DNA of 64,000 bases from Fontisphaera persica (GTDB lineage Bacteria > Verrucomicrobiota > Verrucomicrobiia > Limisphaerales > Fontisphaeraceae): positions 4,278,001-4,342,000 of the forward strand of contig NZ_CP116615.1 in the NCBI RefSeq assembly GCF_024832785.1, read 5' to 3'. Below the pieces are notes generated by a model. That model saw nothing but the letters and a program-made list of their open reading frames with translations. It did not search any database and was not told where the DNA came from. How positions within the stretch are numbered: position 1 is the stretch's first letter; each line of letters starts with the position of its first letter. Position numbers and translations under genes: made by a program. Positions 35,493-43,831 of the stretch are shown piece by piece.

Positions 35493-37745
35493 ATGGCAGG
35501 CAGGGCTTCCGTACGGGCACGGGAGCGCCATGAGTCGGACGTGCAAGCAACCCAGGCATGGCATTACCTTGTGGGCGCGGGGCGGCTGTGGTTGGCCGCC
35601 GCCGCCGCTTTTTGTGGCCTGCTCCACGGCCAGGCGGCCGAGGAAACCTTGAACCCTCCCCTGACCCCTCCTCCGGCCCTCTGGCCCGTGACGTTCACCG
35701 AAACGGCGCCAGTTCTGGACGGGCGCCTGGACGATGCCTGTTGGGCCAAGGCTCCCGCGTTCACCAATTTTACCCAGGTCCTGCCGGTGGAAGGCGCGGC
35801 GCCGTCGGAGGCCACGGAGGTGCGCCTGCTTTTCACGCGGGATTATTTATACCTCGGAGTGCGCTGCTTTGACCGGCAACCGCACGCGATTCTGGCCAGA
35901 CAAATGCAGCACGATGCCAACCTCCGCAGCGATGATTATTTCATGGTGGCCCTCGATACCTTCAACCGCCAGCGTGAGGGCTATTATTTCATGGTCAACC
36001 CCGCCGGCGTGCGGGTCGAAGGTTTGATTGAAAACTTCAGCGTGGCCAACAAATCCTGGGACACCCTCTGGCACGCCCATGCGCGCCGCGATGCGCAGGG
36101 ATGGACGGCGGAAATGGCTATTCCCTTTCGCAGCCTGGGGTTTGACCCCCAGACCAACGCCTGGGGCTGCAACTTTGAACGCTGCATTCGCCGCAACCAG
36201 GAGCTGCTCCGCTGGACGGCCGTAAGCCCCGCCAAAGCCATGACCACCCTGGCGGATTTTGGCCAGATTCATGGCCTGCATCAGTTGCGCCAGGGGCGCG
36301 GGCTGGAGCTGCGGCCCTTTGCCGGCGGCAAATTCCGCGATGACCGCCTCAATCAGCGGCAACAATGGGAGTTCCGGCCAGGGCTGGATGTGACCTATCA
36401 AATCACCCCCATGCTCAAGTTACAGGGCACCTTGAACACCGACTTTGCCGAGGCCGAAGTGGACGAGCGGGTGGTGAATCTGACCCGGTTTCCCCTCTTC
36501 TTCCCCGAAAAGCGGGACTTTTTTCTGCAGGACGCCTCCGTGTGGCGCTTTGGCGGACTGACCTATTCGCCGCTGCCCTATTATTCCCGCCGCATCGGGC
36601 TGGCCGAAGACGGCACGCCGGTGGACATTATGGGGGGCGCCCGGCTCACCGGGCGGTTGAATGGCGCCACGCTGGGGCTGCTCAATGTCCAGCAGGAGGC
36701 CTACCGCGACGTCCCTTCCAAAAACCTCACCGTCGCCCGTTTTTCGCATCAGGTCTTCGAGGAGTCCAATGTGGGGGTGATGCTCACCCATGGCGATCCC
36801 CGCCGGCGCGGAGACAACACCGTGGTGGGAGCCGACTTCAATTACCTGAACAGCCGGCTCGCCGACAACCGGCAGCTCCTGGGGCACGCTTTCTGGTTGA
36901 TGAGTGATTCGGAAGCCAGAGGCGGGCGCGGCCTGGCCTGGGGCTTCAAGCTGGACTTTCCCAATGAGCCGCTGGAGGCCGAGGCCATTTTCCGGCAGGT
37001 GGACGCGCGTTTTGATCCGGCGCTGGGGTTTGTTTCCCGGCGGGACATCCGCCAGTACATCCTGGGCGCGCGCTACCTCTGGCGCCTGAACACCCGCCTG
37101 CTGCGCTCGGTGTCCTTGGGGCTGCGCCCCACCTGGGCCACCGATACCAGCAGGCGGCTCATCGAGGAGGATTATGATTTGCCTTACCTCTCCTTGACCA
37201 CGCCGGCGGGCGACTCCTGGTACGTGGAATACTCCTTAAACCGCGATGTCGTGGATGCCCCCTTTGAAATGTGGCCGGGCGTCTGGATTCCGGCCGATGA
37301 TTATGGCTGGGGCGGATTTCGCACGTTCATCCGCACCAGCGAAGCGCGGCCGCTGAGCGTCTTTTTGAACTTTCGGCACGGCGATTATTACCACGGCACC
37401 CGGCAGGATTACCTGAGTGAACTCACCTGGCGCCCCTCCAGCCACTGGTTGTGGGGACTCAATTACCAACTGCGCCGTGTCCGTTTGCCCAGCGGGGATT
37501 TTGACGCCCGCCTGGTTGGCCTGCGGCTGAATCTCACCTTCACGCCCAACCTCTCCTGGAACAACCTGGTGCAATACGAGAACCAAACCCGCTCCGCGGG
37601 CTGGAACAGCCGGTTGCGCTGGACCTTCCGCCCCGGCAGCGATGCGTACCTGGTTTTCAACCAGGGCATGGCCCTGGACGAGTGGCGGCTCAGCCGCCAG
37701 TGGAGCGAGCTTTCCTGCAAAGTGGTGGTGACCCTCCGTTTCTAG
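35493..37745 (+). CDS. DUF5916 outer-membrane protein with CBM9-like domain
   Basis: A 750-residue protein. A CBM9-like carbohydrate-binding beta sandwich lies at about residues 65-260 (APVLDGRLDDACWAKAPAFTNFTQVLP, RLLFTRDYLYLGVRCFD, GWTAEMAIPFRSLGF). It is followed by a DUF5916 C-terminal region rich in alternating beta strands that end in an aromatic residue (VTLRF), as expected of an outer-membrane barrel. TLNTDFAEAEVDERVVNLTRFPLFFPEKRDFFLQDA is the hallmark segment of the family. The annotated start gives an unusually long polar stretch before the signal peptide (LWLAAAAAFCGLLHGQAAEE). A GTG at 35570 would give a normal one and may be the true start. Substrate and export role are unknown. 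Confidence 0.85.
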   Translation: MAGRASVRARERHESDVQATQAWHYLVGAGRLWLAAAAAFCGLLHGQAAEETLNPPLTPPPALWPVTFTETAPVLDGRLDDACWAKAPAFTNFTQVLPVEGAAPSEATEVRLLFTRDYLYLGVRCFDRQPHAILARQMQHDANLRSDDYFMVALDTFNRQREGYYFMVNPAGVRVEGLIENFSVANKSWDTLWHAHARRDAQGWTAEMAIPFRSLGFDPQTNAWGCNFERCIRRNQELLRWTAVSPAKAMTTLADFGQIHGLHQLRQGRGLELRPFAGGKFRDDRLNQRQQWEFRPGLDVTYQITPMLKLQGTLNTDFAEAEVDERVVNLTRFPLFFPEKRDFFLQDASVWRFGGLTYSPLPYYSRRIGLAEDGTPVDIMGGARLTGRLNGATLGLLNVQQEAYRDVPSKNLTVARFSHQVFEESNVGVMLTHGDPRRRGDNTVVGADFNYLNSRLADNRQLLGHAFWLMSDSEARGGRGLAWGFKLDFPNEPLEAEAIFRQVDARFDPALGFVSRRDIRQYILGARYLWRLNTRLLRSVSLGLRPTWATDTSRRLIEEDYDLPYLSLTTPAGDSWYVEYSLNRDVVDAPFEMWPGVWIPADDYGWGGFRTFIRTSEARPLSVFLNFRHGDYYHGTRQDYLSELTWRPSSHWLWGLNYQLRRVRLPSGDFDARLVGLRLNLTFTPNLSWNNLVQYENQTRSAGWNSRLRWTFRPGSDAYLVFNQGMALDEWRLSRQWSELSCKVVVTLRF

Positions 37746-37793
37746 ACTTAATTGCTCTCCCGCCGCCCCCCTTGATGCGGCTGCACTCGAAGG

Positions 37794-37821
37794 TTGTCAC
37801 GCTTCCCGTGGCGGTTACAAT
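37794..37821 (+). promoter_or_regulatory. promoter of nnr
   Basis: TTGTCA (37794-37799), a 16-nt spacer and TACAAT (37816-37821) each match the sigma70 consensus at 5 of 6 positions. The -10 ends 6 nt before ATG 37828, so transcription should start at or next to the ATG. Confidence 0.6.
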
Positions 37822-37827
37822 CGCCTC

Positions 37828-39255
37828 ATGCCAGTGCCCGTCATTTCCATTGCCCAGATGCGGGAGTGGGAAAATCAGAGCTGGGCGGCCGGACGCTCCG
37901 AGGCCGAGGTCATTCATCAGGCCGGCGCCGCTCTGGCCCGCGAACTCCAGTGTTGGTGGAAGCCGCATGAGCCCTTGCTCATCCTTGCCGGGCGCGGCCA
38001 CAACGGGGACGACGCCCGGGCGGCGGCGGAATGTTTCCCTCCCGAAAAAGTCACCCTGCTGAATGTCCACGACCCCGCCGAGGCATTATCCGGGTTCAAG
38101 GCGGCTCGGCAACGGCACGCAAAAACCCCGGGCTGGATTGTGGATGGATTGTTTGGCATTGGCCTCAATCGTCCCCTGGGCGATGCCTGGCGCACGCTGG
38201 TGGAGGAAATCAATGCCTCCGGCTGGCCCGTGGCAGCGGTGGATGTGCCCAGCGGCCTGGATGCAGACACCGGCCAACCCCTCGGCGCCGCGGTGCGGGC
38301 CACCTTGACAGTGACTTTTGGCGCGCCCAAATGGGGGCTGTTGCAGCCCACGGCGGCGGAATACACAGGCCGCCTGCAGGTGGCGCCGGAAATTGGCCTG
38401 GTGCCATGCCCCTTTGCCGGCAAGGTGCAATGGACGTTGGCCGAGGATTTCGCCGGCTTTCCCCCGCTCCGACCCATCCATGGGCACAAGGGAAGTTTCG
38501 GCCATTTGGGCATTGTTGCGGGTAGCCCGGGTTACCACGGGGCCGCGGTCCTGGCGGCCTTGGGTGCGCAAAAGGCCCAACCCGGACTCATCACCGTGGC
38601 CACCATGGAAGGCACATATCTGCCCATTGCTGCACAATTACGCTCGCCCATGGTCACGGTGTGGACACCGCATACCTTTGAACAAAAACCGTGCAACGCC
38701 TGGCTGATGGGGCCGGGGCTGGCCGGTGCGCTGGAGCATCGCGACCTCAAGGAGGCGTTGCAGGCCCTCTGGCGCGACTTTCCCGGCCCCGTGGTGGCCG
38801 ATGCCAGCGCCCTCGACATGCTGGCTCCCGGTCCTTCGGCCGGTTTGCGTGTCCTCACGCCGCACCCGGGGGAGGCGGCGCGATTGTTGAAATGCCCGGT
38901 GGCCGAAGTTTTGCGGGACCGCTGCGCGGCGGCACAAGCCTTGGAAGAACTCTTTCCCGGTGCCTGCATCGTGCTCAAGGGATGGCTCACGCTGGTGCAT
39001 GAACGTAAAAGCGGGACGTTCCTCAATCCCACCGGCAATCCGCATCTGGCGCAGGGCGGGTCAGGGGACTTGTTGGCGGGCTACCTGGCCGGCTGGCTGG
39101 CGCAACCGTTGGCCGCCTCCCAGGCGTTGACCGCCATTCGTTATGCGGTGTGGGAACACGGCGCCGCGGCCGACCGCCTGCAACGCCGGGGGGCCGCATG
39201 GACCATGGACAACCTGGCGGCGGAGTTGGGGGCCGGAAAGTCCGTCACTCCTTAG
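37828..39255 (+). CDS. nnr: bifunctional NAD(P)H-hydrate epimerase / ADP-dependent NAD(P)H-hydrate dehydratase
   Basis: A 475-residue metabolite-repair enzyme. It interconverts the epimers of damaged hydrated NAD(P)H and dehydrates the S form at the expense of ADP. The YjeF N-terminal epimerase domain spans about 1-205 (ISIAQMREWENQSW, VDGLFGIGLNRPL, AVDVPSGLDADTG). The ribokinase-like YjeF C-terminal domain spans about 215-475 (GHKGSFGHLGIVAGS, GPGLAG, LTPHPGEAARLL, GGSGDLLAGYLAG with the catalytic Asp). The epimerase loop reads GRGHNGDDA where most members have GxGNNGGDG, so the phosphate-binding loop is altered; I expect activity but note the change. It converges with infA, 15 nt away. Confidence 0.93.
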   Translation: MPVPVISIAQMREWENQSWAAGRSEAEVIHQAGAALARELQCWWKPHEPLLILAGRGHNGDDARAAAECFPPEKVTLLNVHDPAEALSGFKAARQRHAKTPGWIVDGLFGIGLNRPLGDAWRTLVEEINASGWPVAAVDVPSGLDADTGQPLGAAVRATLTVTFGAPKWGLLQPTAAEYTGRLQVAPEIGLVPCPFAGKVQWTLAEDFAGFPPLRPIHGHKGSFGHLGIVAGSPGYHGAAVLAALGAQKAQPGLITVATMEGTYLPIAAQLRSPMVTVWTPHTFEQKPCNAWLMGPGLAGALEHRDLKEALQALWRDFPGPVVADASALDMLAPGPSAGLRVLTPHPGEAARLLKCPVAEVLRDRCAAAQALEELFPGACIVLKGWLTLVHERKSGTFLNPTGNPHLAQGGSGDLLAGYLAGWLAQPLAASQALTAIRYAVWEHGAAADRLQRRGAAWTMDNLAAELGAGKSVTP

Positions 39256-39270
39256 TGGCCGGGCAGCCGC

Positions 39271-39492
39271 CTATTGGTTGATGCGGTAGGTGATGCGCGC
39301 CTTGCCCAAATCGTAGGGGGACATCTGCACCCGCACCTTGTCGCCCACGCTGATGCGGATGAAATTTTTGCGCATCTTGCCCGAAATATGCGCCAGCACC
39401 TCATGCCCGGTGGGCAGCGCCACACGAAACATCGTTCCCGGGAGCACTTGCGTCACCCGGCCATCAAATTCAATCGGTTCTTCTTTGGACAC
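39271..39492 (-). CDS. infA: translation initiation factor IF-1
   Basis: A 73-residue OB-fold protein that binds the ribosomal A site during initiation. The core is fully typical: [68 protein letters not shown] chose GTG 39492 (VSKEEPIEF), which matches the normal length. The frame continues upstream to an ATG at 39651, but that 53-residue extension has no family similarity. No Shine-Dalgarno or convincing promoter is visible. The gene stands alone, not beside ribosomal protein or secY genes. Confidence 0.95.
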   Translation of the reverse strand: MSKEEPIEFDGRVTQVLPGTMFRVALPTGHEVLAHISGKMRKNFIRISVGDKVRVQMSPYDLGKARITYRINQ

Positions 39493-39625
39493 GTTGTTGG
39501 CTCTAATCCGCTTTTTGGCGGCGCCGGCCTTTGTCGGCACCGCACCCTTATCAGGGTGCCTAATCTGTCTGCCTGCCCAATAATTGCAAGCACTTTTTGG
39601 GCCATGCCAGGGACCGGAATAGCCA

Positions 39626-39654
39626 TTGCCAACGGACGGCCCAAGTGTCATTCT
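39626..39654 (+). promoter_or_regulatory. promoter of the EF-hand gene
   Basis: TTGCCA (39626-39631), a 17-nt spacer and CATTCT (39649-39654). A GAGG ribosome site follows at 39661, 4 nt before ATG 39669, making this one of the few start codons here with a clear Shine-Dalgarno. Confidence 0.4.
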
Positions 39655-39668
39655 TTCATCGAGGCAAG

Positions 39669-40247
39669 ATGCTCATGAGAAACTCCTGGTTCAGGCGGTG
39701 GGGTCTGGGCGGGCTGGCGGGCGCCGTGCTCCTGGCAGCGACAGGGGATTTGGCCGCGGCCAGCGCCCCCAAGGCCGAGCCGAAAGCCAAAAACCGTGCG
39801 CCGGAAGGCGACCGCACCGTGGTGGTGGACGGCGTCAAATACGCCGTGCCCGCCCATCCGCAGGAAGGCAGCGCCAACGCGCTGTTGCTTAAAAAATTTG
39901 ATTTGAATGGCGACGGCAAGATTGACGAGGCCGAGATTGCCGCGGCGCAGGCCGCCGCCACCAACCGGCTGCAGACCCTGCCCAAAGCCGGGGATGACCG
40001 GCGCTTGACCGCCAAAGATTTGTACGAAGGCGGCGACCCCGCGCGGCGCCGCGCCACCAGCAAAATTGGCTCCGATGATTTGCTGCGCCAATATGACAAG
40101 AATGGTGACGGCCAGTTGGACGCCGCCGAGTTTCAGAAGCTTAAGGACGATTTGAGCAAGGGCGGCAGCCATCGCGAGCTGCGCCCCGATGCCCCGCCGC
40201 CGCCTCCGGCCAAACCACAGCCGGTGGTCAAACCCGCTATTCGTTAA
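39669..40247 (+). CDS. exported EF-hand protein
   Basis: A 192-residue protein with an export signal ([26 protein letters not shown]). Two canonical EF-hand calcium loops follow: [12 protein letters not shown] starting at residue 78 and [12 protein letters not shown] starting at residue 143. The tail is Pro/Lys-rich ([14 protein letters not shown]). ATG 39669 follows GAGG closely; ATG 39675 is an alternative with better spacing. Such small calcium-binding proteins are common in the periplasm or surface of Verrucomicrobiota and Planctomycetota; the role is unknown. It lies 26 nt before cysE on the same strand and may be co-transcribed. Confidence 0.85.
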   Translation: MLMRNSWFRRWGLGGLAGAVLLAATGDLAAASAPKAEPKAKNRAPEGDRTVVVDGVKYAVPAHPQEGSANALLLKKFDLNGDGKIDEAEIAAAQAAATNRLQTLPKAGDDRRLTAKDLYEGGDPARRRATSKIGSDDLLRQYDKNGDGQLDAAEFQKLKDDLSKGGSHRELRPDAPPPPPAKPQPVVKPAIR

Positions 40248-40273
40248 CCCGCGCCTGATTCTTCGCCACTACC

Positions 40274-41188
40274 GTGACCAACACTGTGACTCGACTGGCC
40301 GACCAATTACTGGCCTCCTATCAGCAACAAGGCGGCATCAACCACGTGGACGGCAAGAATCTGCCCTCCCAAAACGCCGTGGTGGCCATTACGGCGGATT
40401 TGATGCGCCTGTTATTCCCCGGTTTTTTTGATGAAAAACCCCTGCATTCCTCGGAATTGCAGTGGGAAACCACCGTGCTGGTGCACAAGGTGCTGGTGCG
40501 GCTGGAGGAGGAAATTTACAAGAGCCTCGAATACAAGCCCCCCGAAGGCGCGCGCAAGAAGGAGCTGCGCCCCTTGGCGCGGCAATACGCGGAGGAGCTG
40601 CTGGCGGGCATCCCGTGCCTGCGGGAAATTTTGCAGACGGATGTCGAGGCGGCCTATAACGGCGACCCTGCCGCCCTGAGCCGGGAAGAGGTGATTGTGG
40701 CGTATCCGTTTGTGGAGGCCATTGCCGTGCATCGCCTGGCCCATGAGCTGTACCGCCGGCACATTGCCTTGATTCCGCGCATCATGTCGGAATGGGCCCA
40801 CAGCCGCACGGGCATGGACATTCATCCGGGAGCCACCATCGGCTCGCATTTCTTCGTGGACCACTGCACCGGCACGGTGATTGGCGAGACCAGCGTCCTC
40901 GGCAATCACGTCAAGTTATACCAGGGCGTCGCCTTGATTGCGCGCTCGCTCTCCGGCGGCCAGCAGTTGCGCGGCGTGAAGCGCCATCCCACGCTCGAGG
41001 ACCGCGTCACCGTCTATGCCGGTGCCACCATCATGGGCGGGGATACCGTGGTGGGGGAGGGCAGCACCATCGGGGCCAATGTCTTCCTCAGCCACAGCGT
41101 GCCGCCGCGCTCGTTGGTGGTGATGGAAGACGTGAAGATTAAGGTCCTCAACAAGGAAGCCCGCAAGGCGGTGGACTTTCAAATCTGA
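40274..41188 (+). CDS. cysE: serine O-acetyltransferase
   Basis: A 304-residue enzyme that acetylates serine with acetyl-CoA to give O-acetylserine, the precursor of cysteine. The N-terminal helical domain (to about 180) includes the DPAALSREEVIVAYPFVEAIAVHRLAHELY region. The C-terminal left-handed beta-helix has hexapeptide repeats with the catalytic segments HSRTGMDIHPGATIGSHFFVDHCTGTVIGET and GVKRHPTLEDRVTVYAGATIMGG. It belongs to the longer SAT type (about 300 residues, Bacteroides- or plant-like), not the 270-residue E. coli type. The start is GTG 40274, without a Shine-Dalgarno. No cysK is present nearby. Confidence 0.93.
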   Translation: MTNTVTRLADQLLASYQQQGGINHVDGKNLPSQNAVVAITADLMRLLFPGFFDEKPLHSSELQWETTVLVHKVLVRLEEEIYKSLEYKPPEGARKKELRPLARQYAEELLAGIPCLREILQTDVEAAYNGDPAALSREEVIVAYPFVEAIAVHRLAHELYRRHIALIPRIMSEWAHSRTGMDIHPGATIGSHFFVDHCTGTVIGETSVLGNHVKLYQGVALIARSLSGGQQLRGVKRHPTLEDRVTVYAGATIMGGDTVVGEGSTIGANVFLSHSVPPRSLVVMEDVKIKVLNKEARKAVDFQI

Positions 41189-41213
41189 CCCGGCGCTTCT
41201 CCCCCCCCCTCAC

Positions 41214-41242
41214 TGGACACGCCCCCCGCCACCCGCTACTTT
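41214..41242 (+). promoter_or_regulatory. promoter of the HTH-MBL gene
   Basis: TGGACA (41214-41219), a 17-nt spacer and TACTTT (41237-41242). The -10 ends 6 nt before ATG 41249, the same geometry as nnr and hemL. Confidence 0.45.
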
Positions 41243-41248
41243 ACCCGC

Positions 41249-42070
41249 ATGAGTTTGGAAGACCATGTGGGTGATGTCATCCGCAAAGCGCGGGAAATGG
41301 CCAACGTCAGCGCTGCCACTGCGGCCCAGGCGCTGGGAATCAGCCTGGACGAGCTGCAAACCTTGGAAGCTCAGGGCAATTGTGGCAGGCCGCTGGACTT
41401 TGCCATGCTGGGCAAATTGCTGACCCTGGACGCGGGCCGGTTGGCGCGGCTGGCGGCCGGCTGGCATCCGGCCCAGCCGGATTTGAGCCAGTGGCGGCAG
41501 CTCCGGCAAATCACCTCCGGCCGCGGTTTTTCCGTGCATTGCTACCTGGTGTGGGATGAGGCCACCCGGGATGCCGCTTTGTTTGACACCGGTTATGATG
41601 CCGGGGCGGTGTTTCAAATCGTAGAGTCCGAGGGGCTGGAATTGCGCCACCTCTTCATTACTCATTCCCACGCCGACCACGTGGCGGTGCTGGATGACAT
41701 TCGGCGGCGATTCCCGCGCGCGCAACTACACACCAGCGCGCCCGATGCCCTGCCGCAACATCGCAACCGCCCCCAGGATTGCATTCACGTGGGCAACCTG
41801 CGCGTCACCCACCGTCCCACTCCCGGCCACGCCCCCGACGGCGTGACCTACATTGTGGGCAACTGGCCCGAGGACGCCCCCTTTGTGGCCATGGTGGGCG
41901 ACGCCATTTTCGCCGGCAGCATGGGCCGCGCCGGCGCCCACGGCGACCTCGCCAAGAGCAAGGTGCGCGAGCAAATCCTCTCCCTGCCCCCCGACACCTT
42001 GTTGTGCCCCGGCCACGGGCCGCTGACCACCGTGGCGGAGGAAAAGGCCAACAATCCCTTCTTTGCCTGA
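41249..42070 (+). CDS. HTH-domain / metallo-beta-lactamase-fold hydrolase fusion
   Basis: A 273-residue protein. Residues 1-75 form a helix-turn-helix of the XRE kind (VIRKAREMANVSAATAAQALGISLDELQTLEAQG). Residues 80-273 are a glyoxalase-II-like metallo-beta-lactamase: FITHSHADHVAVL carries the zinc motif HxHxDH, then PTPGHAPDGVTYIVG, VGDAIFAGSMGRA and LCPGHGPLTTVAEEK supply the remaining ligands. Glyoxalase II hydrolyses S-lactoylglutathione; other members act on persulfides or thioesters. An N-terminal HTH is uncommon in this family and could serve DNA binding or merely dimerisation. The gene ends 64 nt before the TIGR03790 gene. Confidence 0.88.
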   Translation: MSLEDHVGDVIRKAREMANVSAATAAQALGISLDELQTLEAQGNCGRPLDFAMLGKLLTLDAGRLARLAAGWHPAQPDLSQWRQLRQITSGRGFSVHCYLVWDEATRDAALFDTGYDAGAVFQIVESEGLELRHLFITHSHADHVAVLDDIRRRFPRAQLHTSAPDALPQHRNRPQDCIHVGNLRVTHRPTPGHAPDGVTYIVGNWPEDAPFVAMVGDAIFAGSMGRAGAHGDLAKSKVREQILSLPPDTLLCPGHGPLTTVAEEKANNPFFA

Positions 42071-42134
42071 GGGCCGCGGGCTTGATTTTCGCCGCCATTG
42101 TGGGTTAATCGCCGCCAGCGCCAACGGCGTTTGC

Positions 42135-43739
42135 ATGATTTATAATTCAATTATCTCTTTCTGGCTGATGGCGGTGGCCCTGGGCGTGTTCTCCCTCCCC
42201 GCTGTCCCCGCCACCCCCAACGAGGCCGCCTCGGTGGTGGTGGTGTACAATCGGGATTTGCCTGATTCTCGGCGCGTGGCCGAGTATTACGCCACCCGCC
42301 GCGGCGTGCCACCGGATTATCTCCTTGGATTGTCCCTCCCCAAAACCGAAACCATGAGCCGCGCTGAGTATGACCAGCAATTGCGCGCGCCCCTCCTGCG
42401 CTGGCTGACGGAAAACCGCCATTGGAAATATGCCGACCCCCAAGCTCCCGCCGGCCTGCCCGTGCAGGCCAGCATCCGTTTTGCCGTGCTCTGTTATGGC
42501 GTGCCGTTGAAAATCCGGCCGGAACCCGCCCTGAAAGAGCCGGCGGCGGCGGCATTGCCCCCGGCGCTTCAACGCAACGAGGCGGCGGTGGATTCCGAGC
42601 TGGCCTGCCTGCCGGGCAGCGTGACCAATTACTTGATTGCCGGCGCGCTGCCCAATCCCTTTCATGGCGCCACCAACGTGGCCCGGTTGCACCCCACCAA
42701 CGGCCTGTTGCTGGTGACGCGCCTGGATGGCCCCTCGGCGGAAATCGCGCGCGGGCTGGTGGACCAAGCCCTGGCCGCGGAGACCAACGGCCTGTGGGGC
42801 CGCGCCTACCTGGACTTGCGACAAACCACCGACACCAATTACGCGCTGGGCGACCGCTGGCTGGCCACCACCGCGCAAATGCTCTGGCGCATGGGCTATT
42901 GGACGGAAGTGGACACCAACGCCGCCACCTTCAGCGCAGGTTATCCCATGAGTCACATCGCCTTCTACGCCGGCTGGTATGACGAGCATGTTTCCGGGCC
43001 GTTCACCTTGCCGGAAGTGGAGTTCATGCCGGGAGCCTTTGTGTACCATCTGCATTCCTTCAGCGCCGCTTCCGTGCGCAACCCCCTGCAGCACTGGGCG
43101 GGGCCGCTCCTGGCCAAGGGCGCGGCGGCCACCATTGGCTTTACGGATGAGCCTTATTTGGCCGGGACGCTCGATGTGCCCACCTTCACCGCCAACTGGC
43201 TGGGCGTGGGCGCCACTTTCGCCGAGGCCGCCTACGCCGCGCAGGGCAATCTCTCCTGGCAAACCACCGTCATTGGCGACCCACTTTATCGCCCGGCCGC
43301 GCGCCGGCCGGAGGAGCGGCATGCCGACCTTGCCGCCCGGAACAGCTCCCTCATCGAGTGGTCCCATGCCAAGGTGGTGGTGCTCAATCTGGCCACCGGC
43401 CTGAGCCCCCTGGAAATCATGCGGTACCTGGAAAACCTGACCAACACCGCCAGCAGCGCAGTGCTCACCGAGATGCTGGCGGATTTGTACTGGCAGAACC
43501 GCAAATTACTGGACGGTCTTTACACCACCGAAAGCGCCCTGCAACGGGGGCCTTCCCCGCAGCAAAAGGTGCGCCTCTATTTGAAGACCGCCGAGCGGCT
43601 CCAATTCCTGCAGCGGTATCCCCAGCGCCTGGCCTGTCTGGAAGCCCTGGTCAAGGAGTTTCCCGACCACCCGCGCACAGCGGAAGTGAAGAAAGAAATG
43701 GCGGAGTTGAAAGCCAAACTCGCCAAACCCTCTCCCTAA
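42135..43739 (+). CDS. TIGR03790 family exported protein
   Basis: A 534-residue protein. ATG 42135 starts a signal peptide (MIYNSIISFWLMAVALGVFSLPAVPA); the frame is open upstream to 42063 but overlaps the previous gene. The body carries the TIGR03790 pattern: SVVVVYNRDLPDSRRVAEYYATRRGVPPDYLLGLSLPKTETMSRAEYDQQL, then a peptidase-like alpha/beta region (GAFVYHLHSFSA, AATIGFTDEPYL, GNLSWQTTVIGDPLYRP). Residues about 440-534 are helical and TPR-like (FLQRYPQRLACLEALVKEFPDHPRTAEVKKEM). The family is uncharacterised, and the fold may resemble caspase/gingipain-type hydrolases. Periplasmic or secreted location is inferred from the signal peptide. Confidence 0.85.
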   Translation: MIYNSIISFWLMAVALGVFSLPAVPATPNEAASVVVVYNRDLPDSRRVAEYYATRRGVPPDYLLGLSLPKTETMSRAEYDQQLRAPLLRWLTENRHWKYADPQAPAGLPVQASIRFAVLCYGVPLKIRPEPALKEPAAAALPPALQRNEAAVDSELACLPGSVTNYLIAGALPNPFHGATNVARLHPTNGLLLVTRLDGPSAEIARGLVDQALAAETNGLWGRAYLDLRQTTDTNYALGDRWLATTAQMLWRMGYWTEVDTNAATFSAGYPMSHIAFYAGWYDEHVSGPFTLPEVEFMPGAFVYHLHSFSAASVRNPLQHWAGPLLAKGAAATIGFTDEPYLAGTLDVPTFTANWLGVGATFAEAAYAAQGNLSWQTTVIGDPLYRPAARRPEERHADLAARNSSLIEWSHAKVVVLNLATGLSPLEIMRYLENLTNTASSAVLTEMLADLYWQNRKLLDGLYTTESALQRGPSPQQKVRLYLKTAERLQFLQRYPQRLACLEALVKEFPDHPRTAEVKKEMAELKAKLAKPSP

Positions 43740-43831
43740 AGGCTCGGCCTGGGCAGTGGGTGGCGATTTGGCGTCACCTTGCTTGCAAGGGCTTAAAGCT
43801 GTCGGTGCTGTCGGCGTAACCGCTCCCGACC

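Noticed and set aside
39493-39651. N-terminal extension of infA (53 extra residues)
   Set aside because: The extension has no similarity to IF-1. GTG 39492 gives the exact normal length.
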